Shown here piece after piece: positions 37,232 to 48,044 of a stretch of DNA of 64,000 nucleotides. The notes under the pieces were generated by a model. That model was given only the letters and a program-made list of their open reading frames with translations. It did no database searches and was not told the origin of the DNA. The stretch is from assembly GCA_928212115.1 (NCBI GenBank), contig CAKMRJ010005523.1, forward strand, positions 105,179,220-105,243,219. The letters run 5' to 3'. A program made the position numbers and the translations under genes. The stretch is from Lactuca virosa. Its lineage: Eukaryota; Streptophyta; Magnoliopsida; Asterales; Asteraceae. Each line of letters starts with the position of its first letter. Position 1 is the first letter of the stretch.

Positions 37232-37603
37232 AACATTTTTTTTGGAACAACTGAATTATATTAAACAAGCAAGAAGCTAAAAAAACAATTACATGGTAAT
37301 AGAAGAAGGGTTATGAAACCAAACAGTCCAACCTAACTTAGCTTTTCTACGTCTATTTGAAATCCAAAAGAAAGTCTTATCAATGAAATCATCAAAAAGT
37401 AAGGACTTTTTGGGATAACCATTACAAAAATGGTTGCATTCTGAAAATTTCAAATGCACCAAAACGTTGGCAAAACAACTACATAAAAAATATTACGTTG
37501 ACCTCCCCTCAACGTGACTACATCAAACCAAGAGAGAAGCGATTGCACATAAATTTGATCAGGAAGACCTAAGCCCCACCAAATAGCAATACGACTACAA
37601 ATA
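37232..37603 (-). pseudogene. LINE 3' end: C-terminal RT-associated domain
   Basis: The minus-strand translation has CSRIAIWWGLGLPD, SLLSWFDVV, LPTFWCI-NFQNATIF (stop where Trp is usual), YFLMISLIRLSFGFQ and a Trp-Leu-like end. This pattern belongs to the zinc-finger/RT-associated C terminus of plant L1-type LINEs (zf-RVT family). A short T run at 37232-37240 is the plus-strand view of a poly(A) tail. The open frame runs on into the LTR at 37604, giving a chance fusion. The upstream part continues at about 40335. Confidence 0.6.
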
Positions 37604-40334
37604 TGTAACGCCCACAAATCTAGGCTAGACATTTAAAGTATAATGATAATAATTATACATTTATCGAACAATTAAAATCCTTCATTAGGTTAATTCTTCT
37701 TTGTACGTGTTACGAGCTAATAAATATTTATCATATACACGTTAAGTAGAAAAATATTAACAATATATAATATTTGTAGAAACTCTTAATATAAAAATTA
37801 TCGTTAAACGATAAAATAACACTAAAAATAAAAGATTATTTAGGATAAATAATCTGAACGAAAGTTGTAGTATTCATGATCACGAGCGCGTCGATATAAA
37901 GAACGCTTAAATTTGACTTCGTATGAGGAATTTATGATTTATCTAAGTTTCGCGTTCAACCCGATACGACAACGTGTGTCGTAAAATATGAATTAGATCC
38001 AAACAAAAGTCATAGTAATCGTAATTATGAAAGAATGCATATAAAGAGCACCTAAATCTGACTTCGTATGAGGTAGTTATGATTTTTTGAAGTTTTGAGT
38101 GTAACACAATACAATAGTGTGTGACACAAATACCGAAATGAAAATCGGTTGATTGTTATGCAAAACAATCTAAATGAAAGTTGTAGTACTCTTTAATATG
38201 AAATCGTCGATATAAATAACGTCGAAAACAGAGCTCGTATGAAGAAGTTGTGAATTTCGCAACGTTATTTATAGTCAAAGCCTTCACGAACCGTAAAACG
38301 AAAAAATAAAAAGTGAATTAGACGATGAAGGCTAAATGAAAGTTGTAGTACTCGTTGATAGGAATGCATGGATATAAAAACCATCGGAAATGGAGTCTTT
38401 ATACAAAAGTTATGGATTTTAGAAAAATTATAAATTCAGACTAACCATCGAGCGACACATAGCACGACCCTATAGCCGACACATGGCACAATCAGAAGAC
38501 ACCCTTCCTCCCCACGGCTTGTGACTAGATTGTGACACGTGGTATGGCGCTTCACACCCATACACTGTGTGCCTCCTGAAAATTTCCTATAAATCGTCTG
38601 ATTTTTGGCTCATTTTTCACTCATTCTTCTTCTAAACTCTCTCTAACTCTCCCGAACCGTCGATGCCTGATTCTAGTAGTTCTGAGGTGTTAAAAGAGAA
38701 GCTCTATAGAATCAAAGAGTCAAAGAAATAGGGCTTTCGGTTTTAAAGTTTTGCCTACACAATGTTTGAATTTTCGTTAAACAACATGTAAGTTGAGTTA
38801 TGCTTACCGTACTTTAAGTATAATTTATATTTATGTTCGTAAACATTAATATGAACTTAAAATAAGATTTATCAGTAATACCAATCGTTATACTTATTGA
38901 TTTACTTATGGGAGTGATGCCTAGTCTAGATCTGTGAGGTATTTAAAGTAGATTTTCCAAACAATATATTTCAATATACCAAGCAGATCCTACCTACGAT
39001 ACGATCTTACCTAGTTGTTCTTTATCAACTATACGTCAATATTTTTTTGGAATTATTGATAAATATGATAAAAACTTTATAACCTTTAAACTTTATAAAC
39101 GCAAAAAAAATACTAAGGTGTAGCAATATTCGTGTTTAGGTCATTTTAAAGGGAAATATGAAGTGTCAATGAAAGAGCTGACTTTCCCGCGAGTCTTCCA
39201 CCTAAATCTAGTGAGTACATAGTTACTTTCATGAACATGAATTTAATACAAGTAACTATTAAACATTATTAAATATTTTTTGAAAGTTTATATCTAAATT
39301 AAATTTTATTATCTGACATATTTCTTAAATGTATAATTTTTTTAACATACACTATGTGAACCATGTATATTTATATATGTGTTGAACTGTTTATCTGATA
39401 TTATTACATGATATTCTTAAAAATAAGTATTATTACTTAAAGATTACTGTAAATTAAAATACATGATACTTTGCGTTAAATATATACACTAACTTATGAT
39501 AGTGTTGTCTAAACATAATTAGTATTAAAAGTTGATTTGAAGGATTGTAATTTGGACTAAGTTTAAAACTAAGACGTATAAAAATATTTAGATCCAGTAA
39601 AGTTGGATAAAACAGTAGTCATATATTGTATTGTGATTGTATGTTATAAATAGGAAAAAGGTTTTGGAAATTGATTATAAACATTATAGTCTTACCTATT
39701 AATGAATTAAAATTTATAAAGGATGCTTAGTTTGAGTTAAATCGAAAGAGTGTTTGGTTATACCCTATAGTGTAAATATATTACATAGGCAAGAAATTGT
39801 GTTAATTACAGACACTGTAATGTTGTCCAGTTATACACTAGGACTTAAAGAGGATGCTCCATTCAATTAACTTTGGATATTGGGTAGCATCATATTAAGG
39901 CTGTATGTGACAGGAACAGAGAGTAGAACTTTGTTCCGTGACATTATCAGGTGTCGATGTACGGATTACGTACTGGAGTACGATATACTATTCCTTTGGA
40001 CGGCCATATATATAGTGGGTCCGAACAGGAAACAGAAATGGTATGTCGGGTCATCTCCCATAGTAAGATGACAATGCTTGATCATTATATACGGTCTTGT
40101 GAATTACATTGCAAGTGTGGACTAATAACCCACATACGTCGATGAAATGGGATACCATATTCATCAATTGATGGCTTAAATTGCCTTTATGAATTATAAC
40201 GGCCAAGGAAGCCACTAGTTGTGTATTCAAACCATTGATCTAAACGATTTATCAGGCAAGTTGATTCTTCTTGATAATCATGGACTTGGATTTGTGAGAA
40301 TCGATTGGTATGGGTATGTATAGGTAATCAAAGC
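37604..40334 (+). repeat. decayed gypsy LTR, plus orientation, inside the LINE
   Basis: It begins TGTAACGCCC, the reverse complement of the GGGCGTTACA end of the gypsy A LTR. It carries four degenerate ACTTCGTATGAGG...TTATGATT phrases near 37930, 38076, 38247 and 38409, the same repeat as in gypsy A in reverse orientation. A TATA-like CCTATAAATC lies near 38588. The right border is uncertain: LINE sequence resumes near 40335, and no clean target duplication (left AAATA) was found. No primer site follows, so it is a solo or truncated LTR. Confidence 0.6.
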
Positions 40335-40780
40335 AGAACATCCTGTGAAAAGATGATCAATGTTCTCTACCGATTAAGAGCAAACTGGACACATGATCAT
40401 CGCCACCGTAATACCTCTATAAGATAATCTCTCTCTCACGTAGGAATACTCTAAAGCTATACCCTCAAAATCAGAATATTGAGTTTTTATGAACCCAATT
40501 ATTCCATCTAGTTACCATATCTCCCAACGTAATCAATCCACCATCAAGAAAAGAATGAGCCGAAGATAACGAAAAAGATATCAGAAATATAAAAATACCA
40601 CCCAGTCTATCCGGGACGTCAGTAAGCTGGACATCCTGCATCAACATGGAGAAAGTGACCCACTGGGTCTGCATTAATTGGATGCTAGGAATTCTATTGT
40701 CTAACTTGCTTTGACTTGTGTTCATATTGAAGACTCGGGAGTTTCTTAGAGGACCAAAAAGATATTTTGAAGGAATCAGG
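40335..40780 (-). pseudogene. LINE RT-associated domain, upstream fragment
   Basis: The minus strand encodes, with stops, TRWNNWVHK followed by a short hydrophobic stretch, then (near 40340-40395) CPVC...NIDHLFTGCSA, the Cys/His pattern of the zf-RVT domain of plant LINEs. The 84-codon open piece 40471-40725 covers the part before it. Its C-terminal continuation is 37232-37603, on the other side of the inserted LTR, in the same orientation. Confidence 0.6.
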
Positions 40781-41081
40781 TTGTCAGGTGGTATTTGAAC
40801 TTTGTTATGTTATTAAATTTATTAATATCGTGTTATTTTAAACATAACTTTATATTTTTCTATTTTGGAGCATAAATCCGACAGAAAATATTTTTAAAAC
40901 TTGTTTTAAACTATGAAGAAATATGCTTTTCTGCAACTAAAACTCTGATCCTGATTTATTAAAAATCAAAAGATTTTTAAAAGGTATTTTAAACTATCAT
41001 AACAAGAGGTGTTTCAACTTATAAGCTACTTTTTACTTTGTCAAATATGACAACCTAAAAAAACTCAAAACATAAAGTACA
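40781..41081. other. AT-rich DNA without recognised feature
   Basis: There is no domain, repeat or RNA gene. It may include more decayed LINE sequence. Confidence 0.35.
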
Positions 41082-41495
41082 TTAGGTTCAAGTAGTGGTA
41101 GCACTGCTAGCACACTGCCACATCATTTTTTTGGCTGCTATGTTTTTTTTTGCCACCTCACTAGCATCATTTCCTTAGTATTTCAAAGGGAGTGATAGCA
41201 ACCCTAACACTTTTTGATTTTTTTTCTTTTTCAAACTTAAATATATTCTATTTTTTAATATACAAACATTTCCTATTAATAATTTTTTTTAAACATGAAA
41301 AATTAATATTAAATAAATTATATTTTTTAAAACATAAACATTTCATATTAAATTAAAACTTTACAATAAATTAAAACTTAAAATACCTTGAAACACAACT
41401 TTATAACACAACAAACATGACTTAATACATAAAAAACACATTTCATAACTAAATCAACGAGTCCTCTTCCGAAAACTGGTCTTCCAATTCATCTT
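41082..41495 (-). mobile_element. 3' end of PIF/Harbinger element (left of copia D)
   Basis: It contains the last 14 codons and stop of the transposase (41449-41495), an AT-rich 3' region, and a candidate terminal repeat GGTTCAAGTAGTGGTAGCAC at 41085 preceded by TTA, the target used by PIF/Harbinger elements. The opposite terminal repeat is not visible because gypsy E cuts the element at 55012, so the terminus is only a candidate. Confidence 0.45.
41449..41495 (-). pseudogene. PIF/Harbinger transposase, C-terminal tail
   Basis: Fourteen acidic codons (DELEDQFSEEDSLI) and TAG are in frame with the transposase piece at 54173 once copia D and one copy of its ATCTT duplication are taken out. The copia insertion therefore fell inside the coding sequence. 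Confidence 0.7.
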
Positions 41496-41795
41496 TGATA
41501 GGAATAAATCCTTAATGATCGTATAGATTAAAACAGGTAAACAAGAACATAGTGTGATCAAACTGGTGCTGAATGATTAACAGTCACGCCCCAGAAGAAC
41601 TCGATAAAGAATTGCTTCTATAGAGGCGTAAAATAGGGTTACAAAGATAGTTATGAGAGTTAACTAAAATACGTAGCATGCATGCACCTTTTATACTATA
41701 ACCCTAGCAGCAAATACGAGTGGACAGGCCCAACTCGTTTATACAAAATGGACTAGACAAAACAGGCCCAATGACGCAACACTAAATCTTCAACA
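41496..41795 (-). repeat. copia D 3' LTR
   Basis: This 300 bp repeat is paired with 53873-54172. The minus strand has TATAAAAGG (41688-41696) as a TATA box, beside GCATGCATGC. Confidence 0.95.
41688..41696 (-). promoter_or_regulatory. TATA box of copia D LTR
   Basis: The minus strand reads TATAAAAGG, conserved in the 5' LTR at 54064-54072. Confidence 0.55.
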
Positions 41796-41808
41796 ATCTC
41801 CCCCTTTG
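41796..41808 (-). other. copia D polypurine tract
   Basis: The minus strand reads CAAAGGGGGAGAT directly against the 3' LTR. Confidence 0.85.
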
Positions 41809-41830
41809 CGTCAATTGAGACCATAGCCAT

Positions 41831-44800
41831 TTAGTTCTTGATTCGCTTCTGCACTTCATAGACTTTGGGAATGAAGCTCAACAGCAGCTTGCGAACTTGA
41901 ATATACCAAGTGATCACATCCGTGAACCACTTCACGTCATCCTTGTTGTTGCCCTTAAACTTCACAATCAGCTCCAAAATAAACTCCAGACAAGAAGTAG
42001 TAAATAAGTGTTTGTTTTCGAGATGAAAGTATAACTTGCGTCGATCTGCTCCTGGACGATCTCTAGACGTGTATACCACAAACCATCCTTCCTTGTAAAT
42101 TTTTCCTGGCTTGAGCTTCTCGAAGTCTTTCGGAGCTTCCTTTGGAACAACACTTGGTTTTTGCCTCAAAACAGTGGCAATATCCACATCCATCATTCCA
42201 ACTTCTTGAATATAAGACTTGATCAAAAGTTGAAGATGGGACATCACAGGTTCGTACTTCTCCTTCTCTCTCAACAGAATATTAATATCACCATCCAGTC
42301 ATGGGGGTTCAAGCAAGGCAGGTCTGCGAGAGTGAATTCGTAGGCTTGACATGTTGATCCTCTCGCAACTTTAAACTTCGCATTAGGGAAGCTTTCGGTC
42401 TCGATCGGCCCAGTGACCTTCACAGCAACAATCTTGCTCGCACTCCAAGTCTCGAACTGGGGCTTCATGTGCTTCAAGTAGAAGGCAAACAACATTTGAT
42501 CCGCAGTGCTGTCTGTGAAAGGTGCATTAGCAACCTTTACAAAGGCACGAAACCTGAACGCCTTTGTTATGATAGGTAGGTCCAATTGCGAATCCTGTGT
42601 GTTTTGGATTTCAAAGGAAGCCATTGGATCCAACCAATACTGGCTTGGCATATCCACGGCTTGGTTTTGAATGCGCTTCAGGGTCCACTAAGGAAATAAT
42701 AACATCTTTCTTTTAAGAGTGTCCTGAGCTTCCTTTTCAGCTCTTTCTTTCTCCTCTGCCTCTTTGACGATGCGAGCATGTTCGTCTATCTCTGCCTCGC
42801 GAGCCTTCCGCCTTTTGAGCTCAGCTTCATCAGGCTCTTCGTCTTCGCTATCATCAATAATGGGTTCTTCACTGAATAGCTTTTCTTTTCTCTTTGGTTC
42901 TTGCTTGGTGACAGGAGGTTGAATTGGAGCTTTGGGGTTTTCAATTGTTATAAATTTGGAGCTACCTTCTCCCCCTTGTTTCGGAAAAGACATCGGCGTC
43001 GAAACACCCTCTTAACGGTGTAACATAGCAAACACCGGTCTTAGCTTATCAGACAAATGCTGCTTTACGGTTATGGAGATCATGGGATCACGAGTCTCAA
43101 TGATATCAGAGAGCAGTCCAGTAACATCGGAGATACAACTTCTCGTGACTACCTTCTCTGCTAGCAAATCATCTACCTGCTTTTCAGTGTAGTGAAGCTT
43201 GGTTTCCAACACTTTACACTTTTCATCCTTGACGGCGAGAGCATCCATGATCTTGTTTTCTATCGCCAGATCCTCCTGAAGCTTTGTGATATTCGCAGCG
43301 ATAGAAGACTGGAATGCTTCATGATCAGACTAAAACGCCTTGCGAAGTTCAACAAAGTTCGCATTTTCCGTTTGGAACAAGGCACCAACATTTTGAATAG
43401 CGTTGTTCGTAGTCACTATGTTGGCATTGTAGGTGTTCTTATAATCCTCCATCAATTATATTGTGTCAGCAGTTAGTTTATCGACTTTTTCACTCATTGT
43501 CTTGCAGACATCAGTAGAGTCAGAAACAACCTTGGACAAAGTAGAGACATTAGTAGTATGTTCCTTCGTAACACGCTCAAGGATTGACTCAACAGCAGTT
43601 TTGGAGTAAGCCTCAGAAGTGGAGACTTTGGATGTGAGAAGCAGCTGATCAATTTTCTCATGAAGGGATTTGAGTTCCCCTGTCATAGTAGAGACTTCAT
43701 CTTCACTATCAATCCTTATTTGAAAAGGACTGTAAGAAAAAATCCGTCCAAATCATCATCTTCATCATCTCCGAAAATCATTTCTAGGTCATCTATGCGA
43801 ATGGCAGAGATGGGTGGTGTAACATGGCTTGAAAAACCTGAAGTGTTAGCCCATGTATCAAATATGTTGACTTAACTTACAGCTGCAATAGAGGTATGGG
43901 GCGAAATGGTGGATTCTGTGAAAATAGGGATTGAGACTGGAATAGGTGTGGGTGGTTGAGATGATACTGGTGGTGGCAAAGGTGCGATGGTGATTGGGAT
44001 AGAAGTCGTTGTTTTTGGTGAGGGAGGTGGAGAAGGAATAGAATTACTAAGTGGTGGAGTTACCTCACGATTCGGAAATGAAGCCTCAGTGCGAACAGGT
44101 GGTTGTTCTTCAGTGCGAACGGGCTCATCTTTTTCATTACGAACAGGGGGATCCTCCTCAATGCGAATCTCCGACTCAGTATCGGAATCAGAATTTTCGC
44201 CTTCACTCTGAGATGGAGTAGGAGTGGGAGACTTTCGCCTTCTAGCAGGTTGCTTCCTTTGGTTTGGTGCAGCAGTAGAAGCGGCAGGAGCCTTTCGCTT
44301 TTTAGAGGGAGGTTTCACAGTCTCAGAAAGTCCTTCTTTCGTAGTGTCTTTCTTTGTAGCTTTATTTGATCCTCTGCCCCCTTTCTTGGCTTTATCTGCC
44401 TCAGCCAAAATTGCTTGGAATTCGTCAGTTAATGGACGAGGTCCTGAAGGAGTAAGAGAACGATAACCCTCTAGAATTTTACTGGAGGGAGGAACATCAC
44501 GAAACATAACCTCCGAAATCGAGCCGACGAAAGAAAACTTTGACCTATTAGGCATAATGATACCAGTTGTATGGAGTGTTGCAATAGAAGCCATCAGTGC
44601 ATCAGACATCACTGGAATTTTGAGCTGCGTAAGTGATCTGTTGACGACGATGGTCCAGAATCTCGCACAGGAGATCTCACTGTGACGAGTAACAGAGTGA
44701 GTGCTCTGGATAAGTTGAGCCCAGAGGATAGAACCATAGTCAACATTTTGACCAGTATACAGGCCATACATCAGACCCATGAAGAGCTTGCTCGCACAGT

Positions 44801-45308
44801 CATTGCCAGTGACCCTTTCAGAAAAAGATTTGAACAAGATAGTGAATAGGTCATTCCATGTAGGTGGAAGATTGGGTTTCTTGAACTTGGAAACAACAGT
44901 GAGAGTTTCCTTGTACCCCATTTGATAAAACATTTCCAAGATAGCAGCGTTGGAGATGGTTTCCGGGTTGACCATGTTTTCAGACTGAGGAAGCCCTAAC
45001 AGATTGCAGAAACGGGTTTTGGAAATCGAGGTTGTATGATTATGGATGTCGAAGTATATCCGTTATTCTTCCTTGACATAGTTGGCTGTTGTGTATGCTT
45101 TGGAGAGAATCGATAGTGGAACATTCTCAACTTGAGACAAAGCAATGGTGAGAGGGGAGTATTTTAGGCACTCAATAAGAGGTAGTAGAAAGGGATCATA
45201 TCTAACTGGATCCAGATCGATGATGAGGTTTTGATGTTGCTTAACGGCCAGAAGAGATGAATGAGCAGTTTGGTCTTGAACAGAAAGATTCTCAGATGAA
45301 GCCGCCAT
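41831..45308 (-). pseudogene. copia D 3' accessory ORF, about 1160 codons, broken
   Basis: The start is taken at the ATG at 45308 (MAASSENLSVQDQ). The N-terminal module continues past a TAA near 45063 into a 367-codon piece with YQMGYKETLTV, GQNVDYGSILW and ARFWTI, matching copia C. A Pro/Ser/Glu-rich linker follows (44000-44400, with repeated PPVRTE/NEKDEPVR-like motifs), then a coiled coil (43012-43686), an acidic/Lys-Glu-rich helix (42688-42993) and a C-terminal module (41831-42657) with ADLPCLNPHDW, matching ADFPCMNP of C. Same-frame stops and two frameshifts (near 43872 and 42274) interrupt it. The product and function are unknown; no membrane segment is seen. Confidence 0.75.
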
Positions 45309-47017
45309 TGATGAAGCTTGAAGAAGAAGATGAACAGTGGAGAGCTTTGTAATCGCCAGAAATCGTTGAGAGATTTTGAAAGTGGTAAAGAAATATGGAA
45401 CCGTGAAAACTCTTATATATGATTTGATTTGGTGAGGAAAATCCGGAGAGAGTATCTCGAATATTGAACCGTCGCCTGAAAAAGCGCGATTTGACAGTTG
45501 TGATAAGTCAGAAGCGTGCGTCACGCGGCGTATTAATATCTGTCCGTTCAACTTTGCACGCGCCCGTTTGAATTCTTATCTTTTAAAATTTGCCTCGTCA
45601 GCTCATCTTCTTTCGCAATAAAGAAAGCACGATGAATTCATACAACTGCGAACCTGAAAATAATGTGTAACCACGAAAAAGACCTTTGGAAAATCACTAG
45701 GATCTTCGTGCAAGAGTGTCAAAGAAAAAGAAATAAAACGAAGTTTATCTGTGGGATGTTGTGATGTCTAACTAGAGACATAAATCTATTGATCCCAGGC
45801 AAAGATCTCTTTCTTCATAGTCAAGAGAGACTAAGAAGTGTCTGTGTGGTTTCCTGTTGAATACGATCAAATGTTTGATGAGAAACACTGAAAGGCATCT
45901 TTTAATAAGGCTTATAAAGGTGGTTCATCCTTCAACCAAACTACGAACTTGACATAAGTGCGAAAGTTGGAAAAGGTACTCGTGTGACCAGTGTAGTCAG
46001 TTGAACGAGTAGGTTTGGAATTTATTTTAAGTGACTTGGAAAAATATTGAAATCTCAAAAAAAAAATTAAACTGGATCCATTGGAAGAAATGTCTTGGGA
46101 CGAGAACACTTCATTAGGATCTCTCAAAAGAAAAGAGATTTCTTGGTACTGACCACGAATGTGGACTTTCGTTAATTCTTGGGTGAAAATACTAGAACGT
46201 TTGATTGTTCACCGTCAACTCATATAAGGTATTGAATTTTGGGTTTCACTCAGTTCGTGGTGGAACGAAACTAAGATCATTAACACAGATGTTTGTGTAA
46301 CCATAAACCTCAGTGGTAATTTCTGAGAGTCTCAAGGGTTACATGTATGGATGCGAAAGTGATGGAGAAAAGAGTAGATGGTTACAAGAGAGTGAAAGTA
46401 CCTCTGCAATGCGAAAGTGAACATGCAGATAACTCTTAACTCAATGTGAGAAGAGTAAGGTAGCTCATGACTAATGTGAATTCGTAGCCTGATTTGGAAG
46501 AATTGATTGGTGGTATCAACTCATTAAGGCTTCACAGTCGAGTCGTTGAGGCTTAGGTCAACATGCAGCAGCATGCTTCTAGGGACACTTAGCTAATACA
46601 TAAGTAACGAGATTTATACCTGCCCCATCACACGAGTTGATAAATGTTGCGAACATCTTCTTCTATGATCTTGGTGTGAATCTATAGTTTGTGGAATAAA
46701 AATAGACAAAAAAAAAATTATTTTTGTGATTTTGATTTTTCTGAAAAAAAATAAAATAAAACAAATAAATTATTTTTGGTTTTCGAGATTTTCTGAAAAT
46801 CAAATAAAAAAATAAAAAATATATACAGATTGAAAATAAAGATAAGTATTGATATACAAAATGTACAAAAGGATATATTAAATACCAAACCATGAATGAA
46901 CAGTGCCCTACGAACTACTACGAACGTTCGCATTGATTCGCATCGATAAAATAGACTCTGAATGAACAGTTGACTGCGAAAGCCTGCGAACGTTCGCACC
47001 GATTCGCAGTGAAGATT
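45309..47017 (-). other. copia D spacer between RNase H and accessory ORF
   Basis: This 1.7 kb of non-coding sequence contains TGCGAA/TTCGCA words, including two tight palindrome-like clusters (46918-46945 and 46975-47010) reading CTGCGAACGTTCGCA. An AT-rich, poly-A stretch (46700-46830) gives only low-complexity open frames. Confidence 0.5.
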
Positions 47018-47997
47018 TTATGAGTGCGATAGTGGTTTTGGTACTGAATCAGCTTCCATCATTCCTAGCCCTTGAAGGATTCTATTAAATGATGTTTCAG
47101 GTAGGGCCTTGGTAAATACGTCAGCCAATTGATCAGCAGATCTTACAAAATGAATCTCGACATTGCCATCTTCCACATGATCCTTGATAAAGTGATACCT
47201 TAGTGCTATGTGTTTCGTTTTTGAGTGTTGCATTGGGTTGTGACAAATGTGAATGGCACTTTCGGAGTCACAATAGATAGGAGTTCATACTTAAGCCATA
47301 ATCGCGGAGTTGTCTTTCAATCCAAATAACTTGAGATGTGCACGAAGCTGCAGCTATATATTCAGCCTCAGCTGTTGACAATGAAACACATGTTTGTTTC
47401 TTTGATTGCTAACTCACCAGCTTGCCATCAAGAAATTGGCATCCACCAGTGGTGCTTTTTCTATCAGATTCCAAGAGATGACGTTCGTTTTAGATACCGG
47501 AAGATATTCTTGACAGCCACCATATGAGGTTCGCATGGGTTGGCTTGGAACCTAGCACAGTAACAAACTGAAAACAGAATATCTGGTCTACTAGTTGTTA
47601 GATACATGAGTGAACCTATCATCTGACGATAAAGGGTCATATCAGCAGCTGGTTTATCCAGCGAAGGAGTCAGTTTTGTTCCGAATGCCATTGGAACCTT
47701 CGTCTTTGAGTCTCCCATCATTCCAAACTTAGCAAGTAGGGTCTTCGTGTAAGCCTCCTGATTGATGAAAATTCCTTCCAGTCCCTGTCTAATGTTTAAG
47801 CCAAGAAAAAAGTTAATTGGACCCATTGAGCTCATCTCAAATTTAGTTTCCATCAGCTTTCGGAACTCAACTGTTAGGCTGGGATTAGTAGATCCGAAGA
47901 TGATGTCATCAACATAAATTTGTACGATCATCAAGTGGTCACCCTCTTTCTTGCGAAAGAAGGTTGGGTCAACCGAACCTTGCTTGAATTTGGACAT
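47018..47997 (-). pseudogene. copia D RT palm - RNase H
   Basis: The piece 47464-47997 has VQIYVDDIIFGS, the catalytic YVDD, then MIGSLMYLTTSRPDI and KNIFRYLK. The RNase H end (47018-47233) has MQHSKTKHIALRYHF and ADVFTKALPE. The middle of RNase H is spread over other frames, so there are frameshifts or stops around 47234-47463. Confidence 0.87.
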
Positions 47998-48044
47998 TTT
48001 AAGAAAACGAGTTAGTGTTTCATACCAGGCTCTTGGAGCTTGCT

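Noticed and set aside
37450..37632. Apparent complete 60-codon protein
   Set aside because: Its first nine codons are LTR sequence and the rest is the LINE remnant; a chance fusion.
39880..40145. Two overlapping short frames, slightly GC-richer
   Set aside because: They lie in the decayed LTR between the LINE pieces and overlap each other in different frames; no domain.
46663..46999. Phe/Tyr-rich frames that look like membrane proteins
   Set aside because: They come from a poly-A/T-rich spacer of copia D; two overlapping frames show the same low complexity.
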